Assembly: GCA_947623455.1 (NCBI GenBank) | Contig: OX392534.1 | Coordinates: 36,213,426 to 36,277,425 of the forward strand | DNA: 64,000 bases | Direction: 5' to 3' | Origin: Mimachlamys varia | Taxonomy: Eukaryota > Mollusca > Bivalvia > Pectinida > Pectinidae | Part shown: piece by piece, positions 34,596-45,244 of the stretch | Position numbering within the stretch: position 1 is the stretch's first letter | Layout of the letters: each line of letters starts with the position of its first letter | The notes under the pieces: model-generated | Seen by the model: the letters and a program-made list of their open reading frames with translations, nothing else | Databases searched by the model: none | Told to the model about the DNA's origin: nothing | Made by a program: the position numbers and the translations under genes

Positions 34596-34826
34596 CACAG
34601 TTTACCTCATTTGGGTAGTGGCACGGTACATAATATACACGTTTTCGTAATACACGATTTGAAATAATACAGAATTAGTTAATTTTACTTCTAAATTCAA
34701 ATTAAAGGGGTTTTACGCACCTGACCCTTCTGCTTTTAAGTTAGTTTAGAAATTTTGGATCCCCACCTTTTGACCCCAAGCATCACTGAAGAGTCCTAGG
34801 AGAACGAAACAGTTGTATGATGCCCT
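34596..34826 (+). mobile_element. Hammerhead-bearing element H, copy C
   Basis: CACAGTTTACCTCATTTGGG and GTAGTGGCACGGTACATAAT open it, followed by ACGCACCTGACCCTTCTGCT and the ribozyme. It stops just after the ribozyme 3' strand and lacks the usual TTTTTCGGCATACTG tail. That break falls a few bases beyond the predicted cleavage site. Confidence 0.8.
34780..34823 (+). ncRNA. Hammerhead ribozyme, near-intact core (copy C)
   Basis: Stem I GCATCA/TGATGC perfect; core CTGAAGA; GAAA box intact; stem III ACAGTTGT. Stem II is GTCC/GAAC with one mismatch. Predicted scissile position after A34817. Activity is uncertain but all catalytic-core bases are allowed. Confidence 0.75.
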
Positions 34827-34829
34827 AAA

Positions 34830-37800
34830 TTTAAAAGGGCAGCATGATAGCATGAAGGGAACAAACAACTTGATCTGTATATGGGTGTTCCTGCCTTCTT
34901 GGTAGACTTTTAAACTGATACAAATGTTATTGACATGATATTTTTTCAATTTGTACATTTTTGCGTACAAGGTTACTTCCCCGATAACCTAAACAAAATA
35001 GAAAGTTAATCCTTAAATGGAAGTAAAAGGAAACTACACCATTAAAAAAACAGATAGGATAATTCGCTACAGTATTGAGTGCAAATCTAATAATTACTAA
35101 GATCACACATCACCGTTAACAGAAACGAACACATGTATAACGTTATATAAATGCCATTAGTCCATAATCGCAAATAAGAACATGCGAATATCGCTTGCCT
35201 GCTGTATTTAAAGATTCCAGCTATTCCTGCTTTTTCTACTTTTGTTAAAATTGATAACAACTTTCTGTTTTTGTAAGTTATATTTTGTAGATTCCACTTA
35301 GTCAGATTTCTAGCTAAGGCGGATTAAGAGCTTATTGTAGGGGGAAAATCATTTTTCGATAAAGATCATAGTTTATATATTTTACGTTGTGTTGACTCAA
35401 CATTTCATTGTGAATGAGATTTTGATGAAGGCAGATAAATCCTGCTAATAAAAGAGGCTATCTGACAACACTATCCTTAGCCTCGATACAAAAGAAGTTA
35501 ATCCATCGCACGTTATCTTCATCCCTGGAATATGTTACGACACAATCAAAGACTTCAGGTTATCTATTTGATTGGTTTAAGCAATAAAAGCAGACAAATC
35601 GCCAGGGATACCCATCATTTGATGATCACTGGGATGATATCTGCATTCAAAGCCAGTCAATTTTACCGCGATGTTACCTCGCGATTCCTGTGTAGATCAG
35701 CACCTATCCATCTAATCTACTACTGTCCTTCATAAGCTTGATCATGGATTTCATCACGAAATATTCCAGGTATTCAGAGAACGTAGAAAACACAACCCTT
35801 GGACTTATGACTATGCTTCATTCCCTTTTAGACACCGACAAACCTACCTTGACCGTTGGAATCGGAAGCGAAGTTGGACGCAGATTCTGGTAACGAAGAA
35901 ATAAACCAATTAAAAAAAATGATGTATTTTTTTTTCTGTCCTTAAATGGTCATTATTATAATAAGCCCTGTTGACTATATTTTGGTGAACATATTTGATT
36001 TATTGTTGAAATAAAGTCTCGTAGGGAAAATATCACAAACTTTGATGTATGCCCCATCATGTTCCTAGAAGCATGTTTGAATGGAGAGTATGTCACAATG
36101 TTAAACCTGACAATCTGATCAAAGAGTTCACTTAACCTCAAGTAAGTAAGGTAATCACTTTTTTTGGAATGCTGGTAAAATATTTATTTAAAGTAAATAA
36201 ATCACGCAAACCAGATATATTGTTTTTATGTCGAATTTTAATAACCGTTACGCTATTAATTGAATAAAAAAAGAGATTTATCTGAACAGCTAATGTTTTG
36301 GCACAAACCATTTATTCCTGAACTCAAACGTTGACTTACATAGACGCTAGGAGACGGATGTCTCTTGTGAGTCTGTATCGTAAATATAGGGGTTTCCTCC
36401 CGTTCTAAAATTGTCGTTTAGGTGTAGAAGTACTTATCTTTTTGTGGGCAAATGGTACACTTGGGAATGGCTAATGGACTAATATGTGGTCTTCTATCAC
36501 TGTGGGTATATTTGTGGTGTTTCATGGGTCAGAAAGATTGGATAGGCATCCAAATACAAACGGCAGACAGGTTAAGTTCATTCTTGCCAAATCTGTTTAG
36601 ATCGATTTTGAACTAAGTGTCCTGTGTGCATCTAATTTCAAATTCTGCACAGCAGAACGCCAGAGTTATATACTCTGAGCAGAATCTAGTATATACGAGT
36701 GCATTGTAGTCCACGAGCATCGCAAAGACTGCCTTTTTTGGACAGAGTTTACCTAGTGTTTATACGTAAGATGATACTGTTTGACTATGAGGCATTGGAA
36801 ATATATGAATGGTGACAAACAAAATTATATTAGATAATTGAGTAAGATAACAGTATTTTGTTTAACTCGATATCTCTAACGAGGTTTTCCAAACTATATT
36901 TTTCCATTATGTTATGTTATCTTACGATGATATCCCATATCAATCATTGACAAATGATGCGAATATTCATAATTCTATTTTATCCCGAAGGTGGCTAATG
37001 ATTGAGGAAAACGAAATACATCCAATCCAAAATCGACATTTTTTCCGTTTGAAATATATCTTTATATATAATATTGCTTTGAAGTTGAATCAACACCCTC
37101 TAGTAACACCCTCCATAGGAATTCCTTATCAACCACATAGGTGTTGTTTTTACCATCGCATAGGTCGTGTGGCAACCGAAGTAATATGATTACATACATT
37201 TGTGTCACTGACACAATATCGAATACATCATGGTGGCCCCTTTGATGCTAGTTTTATGTAGGGCAGTCTTTATTGGTAAAATGCGTGCCGATTATATATC
37301 TATTAAGCCAAACCTTCAAATAGCCAGTAAATCAATTATTTGAAAGCCAGATCAAAAGTGGAGGCATACTGTTTCATAACACATATAGTAAATATATAAG
37401 GTTACTTTCAAAACAATACCCGGTTTTTATTATCCCCCCCCCCCCCCAGAAAGGTTCATCCGTGAATTCAACCCATCATATATATGTCTAATCAAGCCGT
37501 TCATCGTAAACGCATTCATCAAACTATGAACAATTATCAAGATGTACCTTCAATCCTTAACCCTTTAACTATGTGATTTATTTTTAAGTGTTGATGCAAA
37601 CTTTGAATGCCAAGCTAGGATCATACCCTTTCACAAATATTGATCACAACAACAAAACGATTTTAAAGGGTATGGAGCGCTAACGGGATAATTCTGAACG
37701 GCGTACTTACTAAAAGACATTGATAAATCATTTATTTGTTAAAATCGCAATCGAATTAATTAATGGATGCCTGTTACGTGCTCTAAAGGTTGATAAACTG

Positions 37801-38049
37801 TAAGTAAGTCCGTGTCAAAATCCTTAAAGCAGATTTAAACTATCACATTTATTAGCCTAGCCGTTTTCTTATAGAGGTTTTTTTAATAAAAAAAACATTT
37901 CTAAACAATTAGATATACTAAACGATATTTACTAGATCACAGTTACTTGTTCAGCTATATTTACATTACAATGTGGTACGGAAGTACTCTGGCATACAAT
38001 TGTACTATGTGCTGTCAACTAGTTTCTTTGCAAATTTTCTTTTCTATGA
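34830..38049. other. Intron sequence without a supported gene
   Basis: AT-rich intron of the Rolling stone-like gene, with a C14 run at 37434-37447. Short ORFs near 35532 and 36914 have no coding features that I can recognise. Confidence 0.5.
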
Positions 38050-38655
38050 GCAGGTTCATGTTTCAATAATACTAAGCTGTATGATAAACGTGACGATTTC
38101 GATTTTCCTATCGTTAACTTTCTCTTTCTTGATAGTAACATCCCTGCTTCTCCATCCTATGGTGTTTACATGTCGCAGTTGATTCGTTATTCTAGGGCTT
38201 GCTCTGAATATCGCGATTTTCGTAATAGATGTCAACTGCTGACGAACAAACTTACGGCACAGGGGTTCGGGAAATGCAGGTTGATGAAGACTATGGGCAA
38301 GTTTTATGGTCGCCATCTTGATATCATCGAGAAATATTCTGTATCTTTGTGTGATATGAAGATGGGCGTTTATGAGTTTGCTTGTTAGTGTTTACTTGTT
38401 GTGATGACAATGATGACTCGGTTCTCATTTTGAGGACTGATGCTTACTTGGATGTGACCAAGATTCACATGGCGGGTGTCGCCGATGAAGCAAAAGACGC
38501 TTACTCTTCCGGAACACCTGGTCTTATTCTCTTGTGCTTTTACGAGAGTCTCCATGTAGATCTTTCCTTTGTTCCTATTTTGCTCCTAGTTTAATCGGTT
38601 TTGAGTTCGGATTATGGTTTTGTTGACGCTTTGGTATTCTCTGATTTTTTTAAGG
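38050..38655 (+). pseudogene. Retroelement R, reverse-transcriptase C-terminal remnant plus 3' UTR
   Basis: From 38050 to the TAG at 38386-38388 one frame reads the conserved C-terminal part of a reverse-transcriptase protein: KLYDKRDDFDFPIVNF, SNIPASPSYGVY, SQLIRYSRACSEYRDF, LLTNKL..QGF and KFYGRHLDIIEKY. A stop lies just upstream, so the RT core is missing and it cannot be functional. The 3' UTR that follows (to about 38655) is the source sequence shared by the other nine fragments in this window. The class (Penelope-like or other non-LTR) cannot be settled from this piece. Confidence 0.88.
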
Positions 38656-38659
38656 AATG

Positions 38660-41550
38660 TAAGTAGTTATCAATATGTATTTAATATATGTTATTTATGT
38701 TTTATCTACACTTGAATTCAGTATGATGTTTATAAACTTATTATTACTGTAAGGAGGGGGCGTACATAGGCTTTGCCTGTTGCCAAATTCATTGTACCAA
38801 AGGACTGAACAATAAATATTCTGAAATGAACATTTCTAAACAATGTTTGAACTTTTGAAAATATTCATCAATGTTTCATACAATGTACATTCCAGGTGAC
38901 TTATAAACAACCAAGGAGCATAACGTGTTCGTAAATTCATTAAGGTAAACAGTTTTCATTCAAAATTGGTTAATTATATATTCCAACTCATGTCAAGGTC
39001 CTGAGATATTCTTTAGATCGAGTGTCGTGTTCGCTAGAAAATGATGAAACAATCAAAGGAGACATTACTGGAATGCTATATTTGATACCTTGAAGTGAAC
39101 AATAGGACTTGATTGATATCCTGAAAGTTAATTGACAAAATCAAAAACAAAACAGACAAAAAACTTAAAATAAAGAAATACCTGTTATGCTATTAACAAC
39201 AGAGTTATCATTTTACTTTAAGAAAAATCATGGAAATCGATTAAAAATAAAAAATCCTTTCTGGACATTTTCCCAACGAATAATAATAATAAATATTGAA
39301 ACGAATTTTTCCAAACTTAAATTGTTACTTTTGATTTACTCGATAGTTATTATGCCAGAGGTTTTATTAAGAAATCGTACATAATAATTGAATTTCGTTA
39401 TTTTTCATAACGGACAACTGGTGATGGCTTATAATAACTTTTCCGCACAAAAATGCATTCGCTTTCAATGACTATCACGACCAAAACTCGAGAATTACTG
39501 AACCACTACATTAACTCATAGGGTTGAGAAAGAAAGCTTTATTTAGCCGAGCTATTACTGAAGGAAATCGTACGGGAAAAAAATAATTATTTTCAATTTA
39601 CGTTCCGTCAGATTTTGACTGATATGCCTACGCCTCTCTCGAAATTCACCGTCAGGGGGCGCAGCTGTGACGAGTTATATTGTATGAAACATACAACACC
39701 CGACTATCTTTAATGTACTACATGATCACGTGGGTCTTATTTATCACTGACAGGAAATCAAACATCACGAGATTTCTATCCAATCTTATATTAACTTTGG
39801 AAGCATGTCCGACCGATTACCATGGAAACGACAACCGTTCCTAGAATTTGTTCCGTCTTCATTTCCACAGTATTGGTGTTTGTAGCACAAACTGCGCAGT
39901 GAAATTAACTTCGGTATTTGCATAAAATGCTCACAAAAAGCAATTTCCTATACTCTATTACTGTACACTTATTCTAAAACGTGTCGCAATGTGCAGAACT
40001 ATACCATACGTGTTCATTTCCAGTGGAAATTGCATTTTTTATGTCAATGGCACATACTTTTGATGAATGCCAAAAAGTATCTTCAACTTTGTGAATTGTC
40101 TTCAAATGAGATCGACTTAATTTTCCATGATCTTATCGCCGTACATTTCCATTGAGCCTTAGTAATCTATGTCTTCTTCCAATCCTCTTTCTAACGCTGT
40201 TTCCATGACGTTGTTGGAATGGTTTACCTGTTTCGTTCTTAACTCTATAAGAAATCTCTCCAAAGCATGCATGTTTGTCAGAGGATCGGCCTGGTAGGGA
40301 AATGATACTACAACAAGATAGCTAATCAATTGGGCTTCGTACTTGTTAAGATGAAGATTGCTTCCCACTCGTCTTTGTGAGATCGATACTCGTGTAGGAA
40401 AGAATATAAAAGTACGAATTCAATGTTCGTTTTTGCTAAATGCGCTTACGTTCAAATGAATTCGAATTGAAGTACAGCCTACTAACTTATATAAATAAGT
40501 TTACATATTTTAATATGACGTTTTTCTTTCATTCCAAATATTTAAAGACGTACCATCTTTAATCAGATTGTGACAAAACTGCACTATGATTTAAAGGTGG
40601 CCTTATGATACAGCATTTGTCATGAAAAACAAATACTTCCGTCACCACCGTCACTATCGAACCCTGCATCCACTCTTCGCCCACAATGGCGGCATCTGTC
40701 TGCGTTCTTGTCTTTGACCAAGCGAGTTAAAATGTTTTACAGGTTTGTGTTAAGAAGAAGGACATATTGACGAAAGCCAATGCAATTCAGAGAGTAACAG
40801 CTTTCCCAAGGTACAATTATTCCCAAAACGAACTTCTAAATTGAAAAAGACAAGGCTGTTAACATGCACACACAAGCGATTCCTGGTAAAATACCGGTTA
40901 CAATGGATACATTACTGATACTTTAGTCTCTTTAGATATTATACAGTTTGCTTAAGGCGTTTTACGTCGAACAATGATTACTCAAAGACTTTTACACGAA
41001 AATAGATTACACCAGATTCCAGAATCTTAACTGGGATCTAGTTAATATCCAACTACTTAAACTGGATGACTGAAGGTTCTAAAATGCGACATACATGTAT
41101 CCTGTTCTCTTTATGTAAACATGGCCGTCGGCTGTCCCAATTAAATCTGACAGTCGCATTTATGAAAAACACTAACTTGTAATTATTATAAACAATGGTA
41201 TGGACAAATTACTTCATGGCGAAAGATCGTGTTCCGAGGTTTTGCGTTGTTCATATACGCCGAGAAGAAGCAATTTAATATTGCAGCATTTATCATAAAA
41301 GCTATCATGCGGCATGTAGAGACAAATTGATTGCAGACATTTTTAATAGACCTAAAGGTTTAATTTCCGGAAGTCTGAGGAACTTCCCCTGAAACAATTG
41401 CACAACACAAATATAATTTGAGGTTCTACCTGCGACCTGATCTTACCATGTTGGAACTATGATCTTGTCTATGTAAAAATAAATAAATGTGTTTTGAATA
41501 TTCGTTTAAATGATACCTTTCCAACTACAGATGTATTAATGTTTCGGCAA
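38660..41550. other. Intron sequence with one exon-like ORF
   Basis: Mostly AT-rich intron of the Rolling stone-like gene. Apart from the ORF at 40159-40368 nothing coding was seen. Confidence 0.45.
40159..40368 (-). CDS. Exon-like ORF of unknown identity
   Basis: Minus-strand frame of 69 codons ending ERGLEEDIDY-stop. Within it a stretch beginning ADPLTNMHALERF (21 codons) is bounded by a good acceptor (TTTCCCTACCAG) and donor (AAACAG/GTAAAC), phase 0 on both sides. It may be an alternative exon, a terminal exon of a nested gene or a retrocopy piece. No family is recognised, and the Rolling stone exons on either side (phase 1 junction) would be shifted if it were inserted. Confidence 0.3.
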   Translation of the reverse strand: MGSNLHLNKYEAQLISYLVVVSFPYQADPLTNMHALERFLIELRTKQVNHSNNVMETALERGLEEDIDY

Positions 41551-41609
41551 GATTTATCCATTCGTCAAATGTATGACATTTGGTCCATTCAACGACAGGT
41601 CATACCTAC

Positions 41610-41838
41610 CCAGTGTCCAGTTAGTTCGACATGAGTAGAAGGTCACACAGACCGCCTGGACAATAGCGGTCAGTCCCAGAAGGATGAAGCTCCAGTTGGT
41701 GGCGTAGATGAGGTAAAGCCACCTCCGGTCACTATAAAACACTTCCGTCTCGTACATGACATCGGCGATTATCCAGCCCACCATCCCCGCGGCAATTATC
41801 AGCCGGTACGCCACATAAATCTTCTGGTTTAACGGCCA
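41610..41838 (-). CDS. Rolling stone-like membrane protein, first visible coding exon
   Basis: Rolling stone (rost) family proteins are multi-pass membrane proteins; the Drosophila founder is needed for myoblast fusion. This 229-nt exon lies between acceptor TGTATTTCCAG and donor CTGG/GTAGGT. It starts in phase 0 with WPLNQKIYVAYR, the family's QWP..I...YR motif, then encodes two membrane helices and YATNWSFILLG, the conserved TNW motif. With exons 32354-32482 and 31224-31669 it gives 267 residues and six or more helices, close to the usual family length, so only about 20-50 N-terminal residues are missing. That upstream exon was searched for by eye to the window end and not found. The next intron is 9.1 kb. 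The frame is unbroken, so this is probably a live gene. Confidence 0.88.
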
Positions 41839-42184
41839 CTGGAAATACAAAATAAATATGTATGTTTATGACAATCTAGAACGGATATACACAATAATCT
41901 CGATTTACGATAGTCGAGGCTTTTATCATCACACGTCTAGTCTCAATATTGATAAAAGTGCATAAAGGCGCGATATCCATCACCCTATGGTCGGAAATGG
42001 ACAAGATGGGACCTGTGAGATTCTGGGGTTCTGATTGGGGCACTTATTTTTTCGCTTAAACTATGGGATACCGATATATTTGTCAAATTAAACAACAACA
42101 TTTTCTGCATTATAAGTTGACATTTCTAAATGTATCGGTACAACACTATACATTTACCGGTGCATAATAATATTGTCAAGTGTT

Positions 42185-44540
42185 TGTCATTTCAGTGGTA
42201 CAACACTTTAAAGTTACCCAAGCACCATATACTTTTCGATGTTTATCATTTCAGTGGTACAACACAATATACTGTTCGTGGTTTATCATTTCAGTGGTAC
42301 AACACCATATACTTTTCGAGGTTTGTCATTTCAGTGGTACAACACAATATACTGTTCGTGGTTTGTCATTTCAGTGGTACAACACCATATACTGTTCGTG
42401 GTTTGTCATTTCAGTGGTACAACACCATACACTGTTCGAGGTTTGTCATTTCAGTGGTACAACGCCATACACTGTTCGAGGTTTGTCATTTCAGTGGTAC
42501 AACACCATACACTGTTCGTGGTTAGTTTTTTCAGTGATACAACACTATATACTGTTCAGGGTTTGTCATTTCAGTGGTACAACACCATATACTGTTTGTG
42601 GTTTGTCATTTCACTGGTACAACATCATATACTGTTCGTGGTTAGTTTTTTCAGTGATACAACACTATATACTGTTCAGGGTTTGTCATTTCAGTGGTAC
42701 AACACCATATACTGTTCGTGGTTTTTCATTTTAGTGTTACAACATCATATACTGTTCGTGGTTTGTCATTTCAGTGGTACAACACCACATACTGTACGTG
42801 GTTTGTCATTTATGTGATACAACACCATATACTGTTATAGATTTGACATTTTTGTGGTACAACACCACATACTGTTCGTGGTTTGTCATTTCAGGTGAAC
42901 AACACCATATATAGTTCGGGGTTTGTCATTTATGTGATACAGCACCATATACTGTTCGTGGTTTGTCATTGCAGTGGTACAACACCATATACTGTTCGGG
43001 GTTTGTCATTTATGTGATACAACACCACATACTGTTCGGTGTTTGTCATTTCAGTGTTACAACACCATATACTGTTCAGGGTTTGTCATTTCAGTGTTAC
43101 AACACCATATACTGTTCAGGGTTTGTCATTTTAGTGGTACAGCACCATATACTGTTCGTGGTGTGTCATTTATGTGGTACAACACCATATACTGTTCAGG
43201 GTTTGTCATTTCAGTGGTACAACATCATATACTGTTCGTGGTTAGTTTTTTCAGTGATACAACACTATATACTGTTCAGGGTTTGTCATTTCAGTGGTAC
43301 AACACCATATACTGTTTGTGGTTTGTCATTTCAGTGGTACAACATCATATACTGTTTGTGGTTAGTTTTTTCAGTGATACAACACTATATACTGTTCAGG
43401 GTTTGTCATTTTAGTGGTACAACACCATATACTGTTCGTGGTTTGTCATTTCAGGTGTACAACACCATATATAGTTCGGGGTTTGTCATTTCAGTGGTAC
43501 AACACCATACTCTGTTCGAGGTTTGTCATTTCAGTGGTACAACACCATATACTGTTCGCGGTTGTCATTTCAGTGTTACAACACCATATACTGTTCGAGG
43601 TTTGTCATTTCAGAGTTGCAACATTATATACTGTTCGTTGTTTGTCATTTCAGTGGTACAACACTATAAACTGTTCGTTGTTTGTCATTTCAATGGTACA
43701 ACACCATATACTGTTCGGGGTTTGTCATTTCAGTGGTATAACACCATATACTGTTCGTGTTTTGTTATTCAGTGGTACAAAACCATATACTGTTCGTGGT
43801 TTGTCATTTCAGTGGTACAACACCATATACTGTTCGTGGTTTGTCATTTCATTGATACAACACCATATACTGTTCGTGGTTTGTCATTTCAGGTGTACAA
43901 CACCATATACTGTTCGTGGTTTGTCATTTCAGTGGTATAACACCATATACTGTTCAGGGTTTGTCATTTTAGTGGTACAACACCATATACTGTTCAGGGT
44001 TTGTCATTTTAGTGGTACAACACCATATACTGTTCGTGGTTTGTCATTTCAGTGGTATAACACCATATACTGATCGTGGTTAGTTTTTCAGTGATATAAC
44101 ACCATATACTGTTCAGGGTTTGTCATTTCAGGTGTACAACACCATATACTGTTTGTGGTTTGTCATTTCAGTGGTATAACACCATATACTGTTCAGGGTT
44201 TGTCATTTTAGTGGTACAACACCATATACTGTTCGTGGTTTGTCATTTCAGTGGTATAACACCATATACTGATCGTGGTTAGTTTTTCAGTGATACAACA
44301 CCATATACTGTTCAGGGTTTGTCATTTCAGGTGTACAACACCATATACTATTTGTGGTTTGTCATTTCAGTGGTATAACACCATATACTGATCGTGGTTA
44401 GTTTTTCAGTGATACAACACCATATACTGTTCAGGGTTTGTCATTTTAGTGGTACAACACCATATACTGTTCGTGGTTTGTCATTTCAGGTGTACAACAC
44501 CATAAATAGTTCGGGGTTTGTCAATTCAGTGTTACAACAC
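42185..44540. repeat. 40-bp tandem array, about 59 units
   Basis: Unit: GTTTGTCATTTCAGTGGTAC followed by AACACCATATACTGTTCGTG. The period of 40 is 1 mod 3, and the unit has no stop in any plus frame. All three plus frames therefore stay open for hundreds of codons; these ORFs (up to 325 codons) are artefacts. Variant units (GTTAGTTTTTTCAGTGATAC, CAGGTGTACAAC) recur in order, showing segmental duplication within the array. It lies in the intron or 5' region of the Rolling stone-like gene. Confidence 0.98.
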
Positions 44541-44689
44541 TGTAACGTAATCAATTTATTAATTCATTGGCAACACGTCACGGTCAAGGATGTGCATTTA
44601 CTTTGTTAGAACATTATACATAATCCGTACATTGACTCTACAGGTCGTAACGGTTAGTGATGTGGACATCGCAAGGTTACATCATGAAA

Positions 44690-44930
44690 ATGTCAACGAT
44701 ACATTCACAACAATAACGATGACTCATTTACAAGTTTTCACTGTCCATGATACTATAACATTGTAGAAAAAGAATAGCCCATATATTAACTCCTATACAA
44801 GTGGATTCTATCATGATGATGTAGCACTGTGGAGTAACCCATACATTGACACGTTTACAAGTTGACACTATCCATGATGCTCTAGCACGGTGGAGTAACC
44901 CACAAATTAACTCATACACAAGTCACTCTG
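44690..44930. repeat. Degenerate repeat, about three units of 85-90 bp
   Basis: ACAAGTTGACACTATCCATGATG, GTGGAGTAACCCA and ATTGACAC-type blocks recur three times with substitutions. Confidence 0.6.
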
Positions 44931-45111
44931 AGAGTTCATTGAGTTTTCCTATGATAGCTCCATCTAAAATAAAAATAAACTCTTTCCCTTTTTTGACATT
45001 TCAATTTTACATTTTTACAAGTATATCAATAGCCTTTTTTGCAAACGTCATCACAATTGAATGATGGTCCTGATACAGAAACACGCTGTGGGCTAACTCC
45101 ATCACAAATTA

Positions 45112-45240
45112 AAAATCTGGGTGTTGGGGTTGTGCAGTGGATAGCGGACTTGTCTTTCATCAAGGCGGCCGGGGTTCGCTTCATATAAGTTGGATAATTT
45201 GTTTCATAATTGTTGTAAAATAAAGTTTATATATATATTT
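45112..45240 (+). mobile_element. tRNA-derived SINE
   Basis: A head with box A-like GTGCAGTGGATAGCGGAC and box B-like GGGGTTCGCTTC is spaced as in a tRNA, followed by an A/T-rich tail with AAATAAAGTTTATATATATA. The RNA polymerase III promoter layout supports a SINE. The body is short and differs from the SINE at 62 kb. Confidence 0.65.
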
Positions 45241-45244
45241 ATAT

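Noticed and set aside
38382..38594. 70-codon ORF after the RT remnant
   Set aside because: It is the 3' UTR of the retroelement, with homologous frames broken in the other copies.
42130..44609. Several ORFs of 70-325 codons on the plus strand
   Set aside because: They are readings of a 40-bp repeat in all three frames; no start context, no domain, and the same text is read in every frame.
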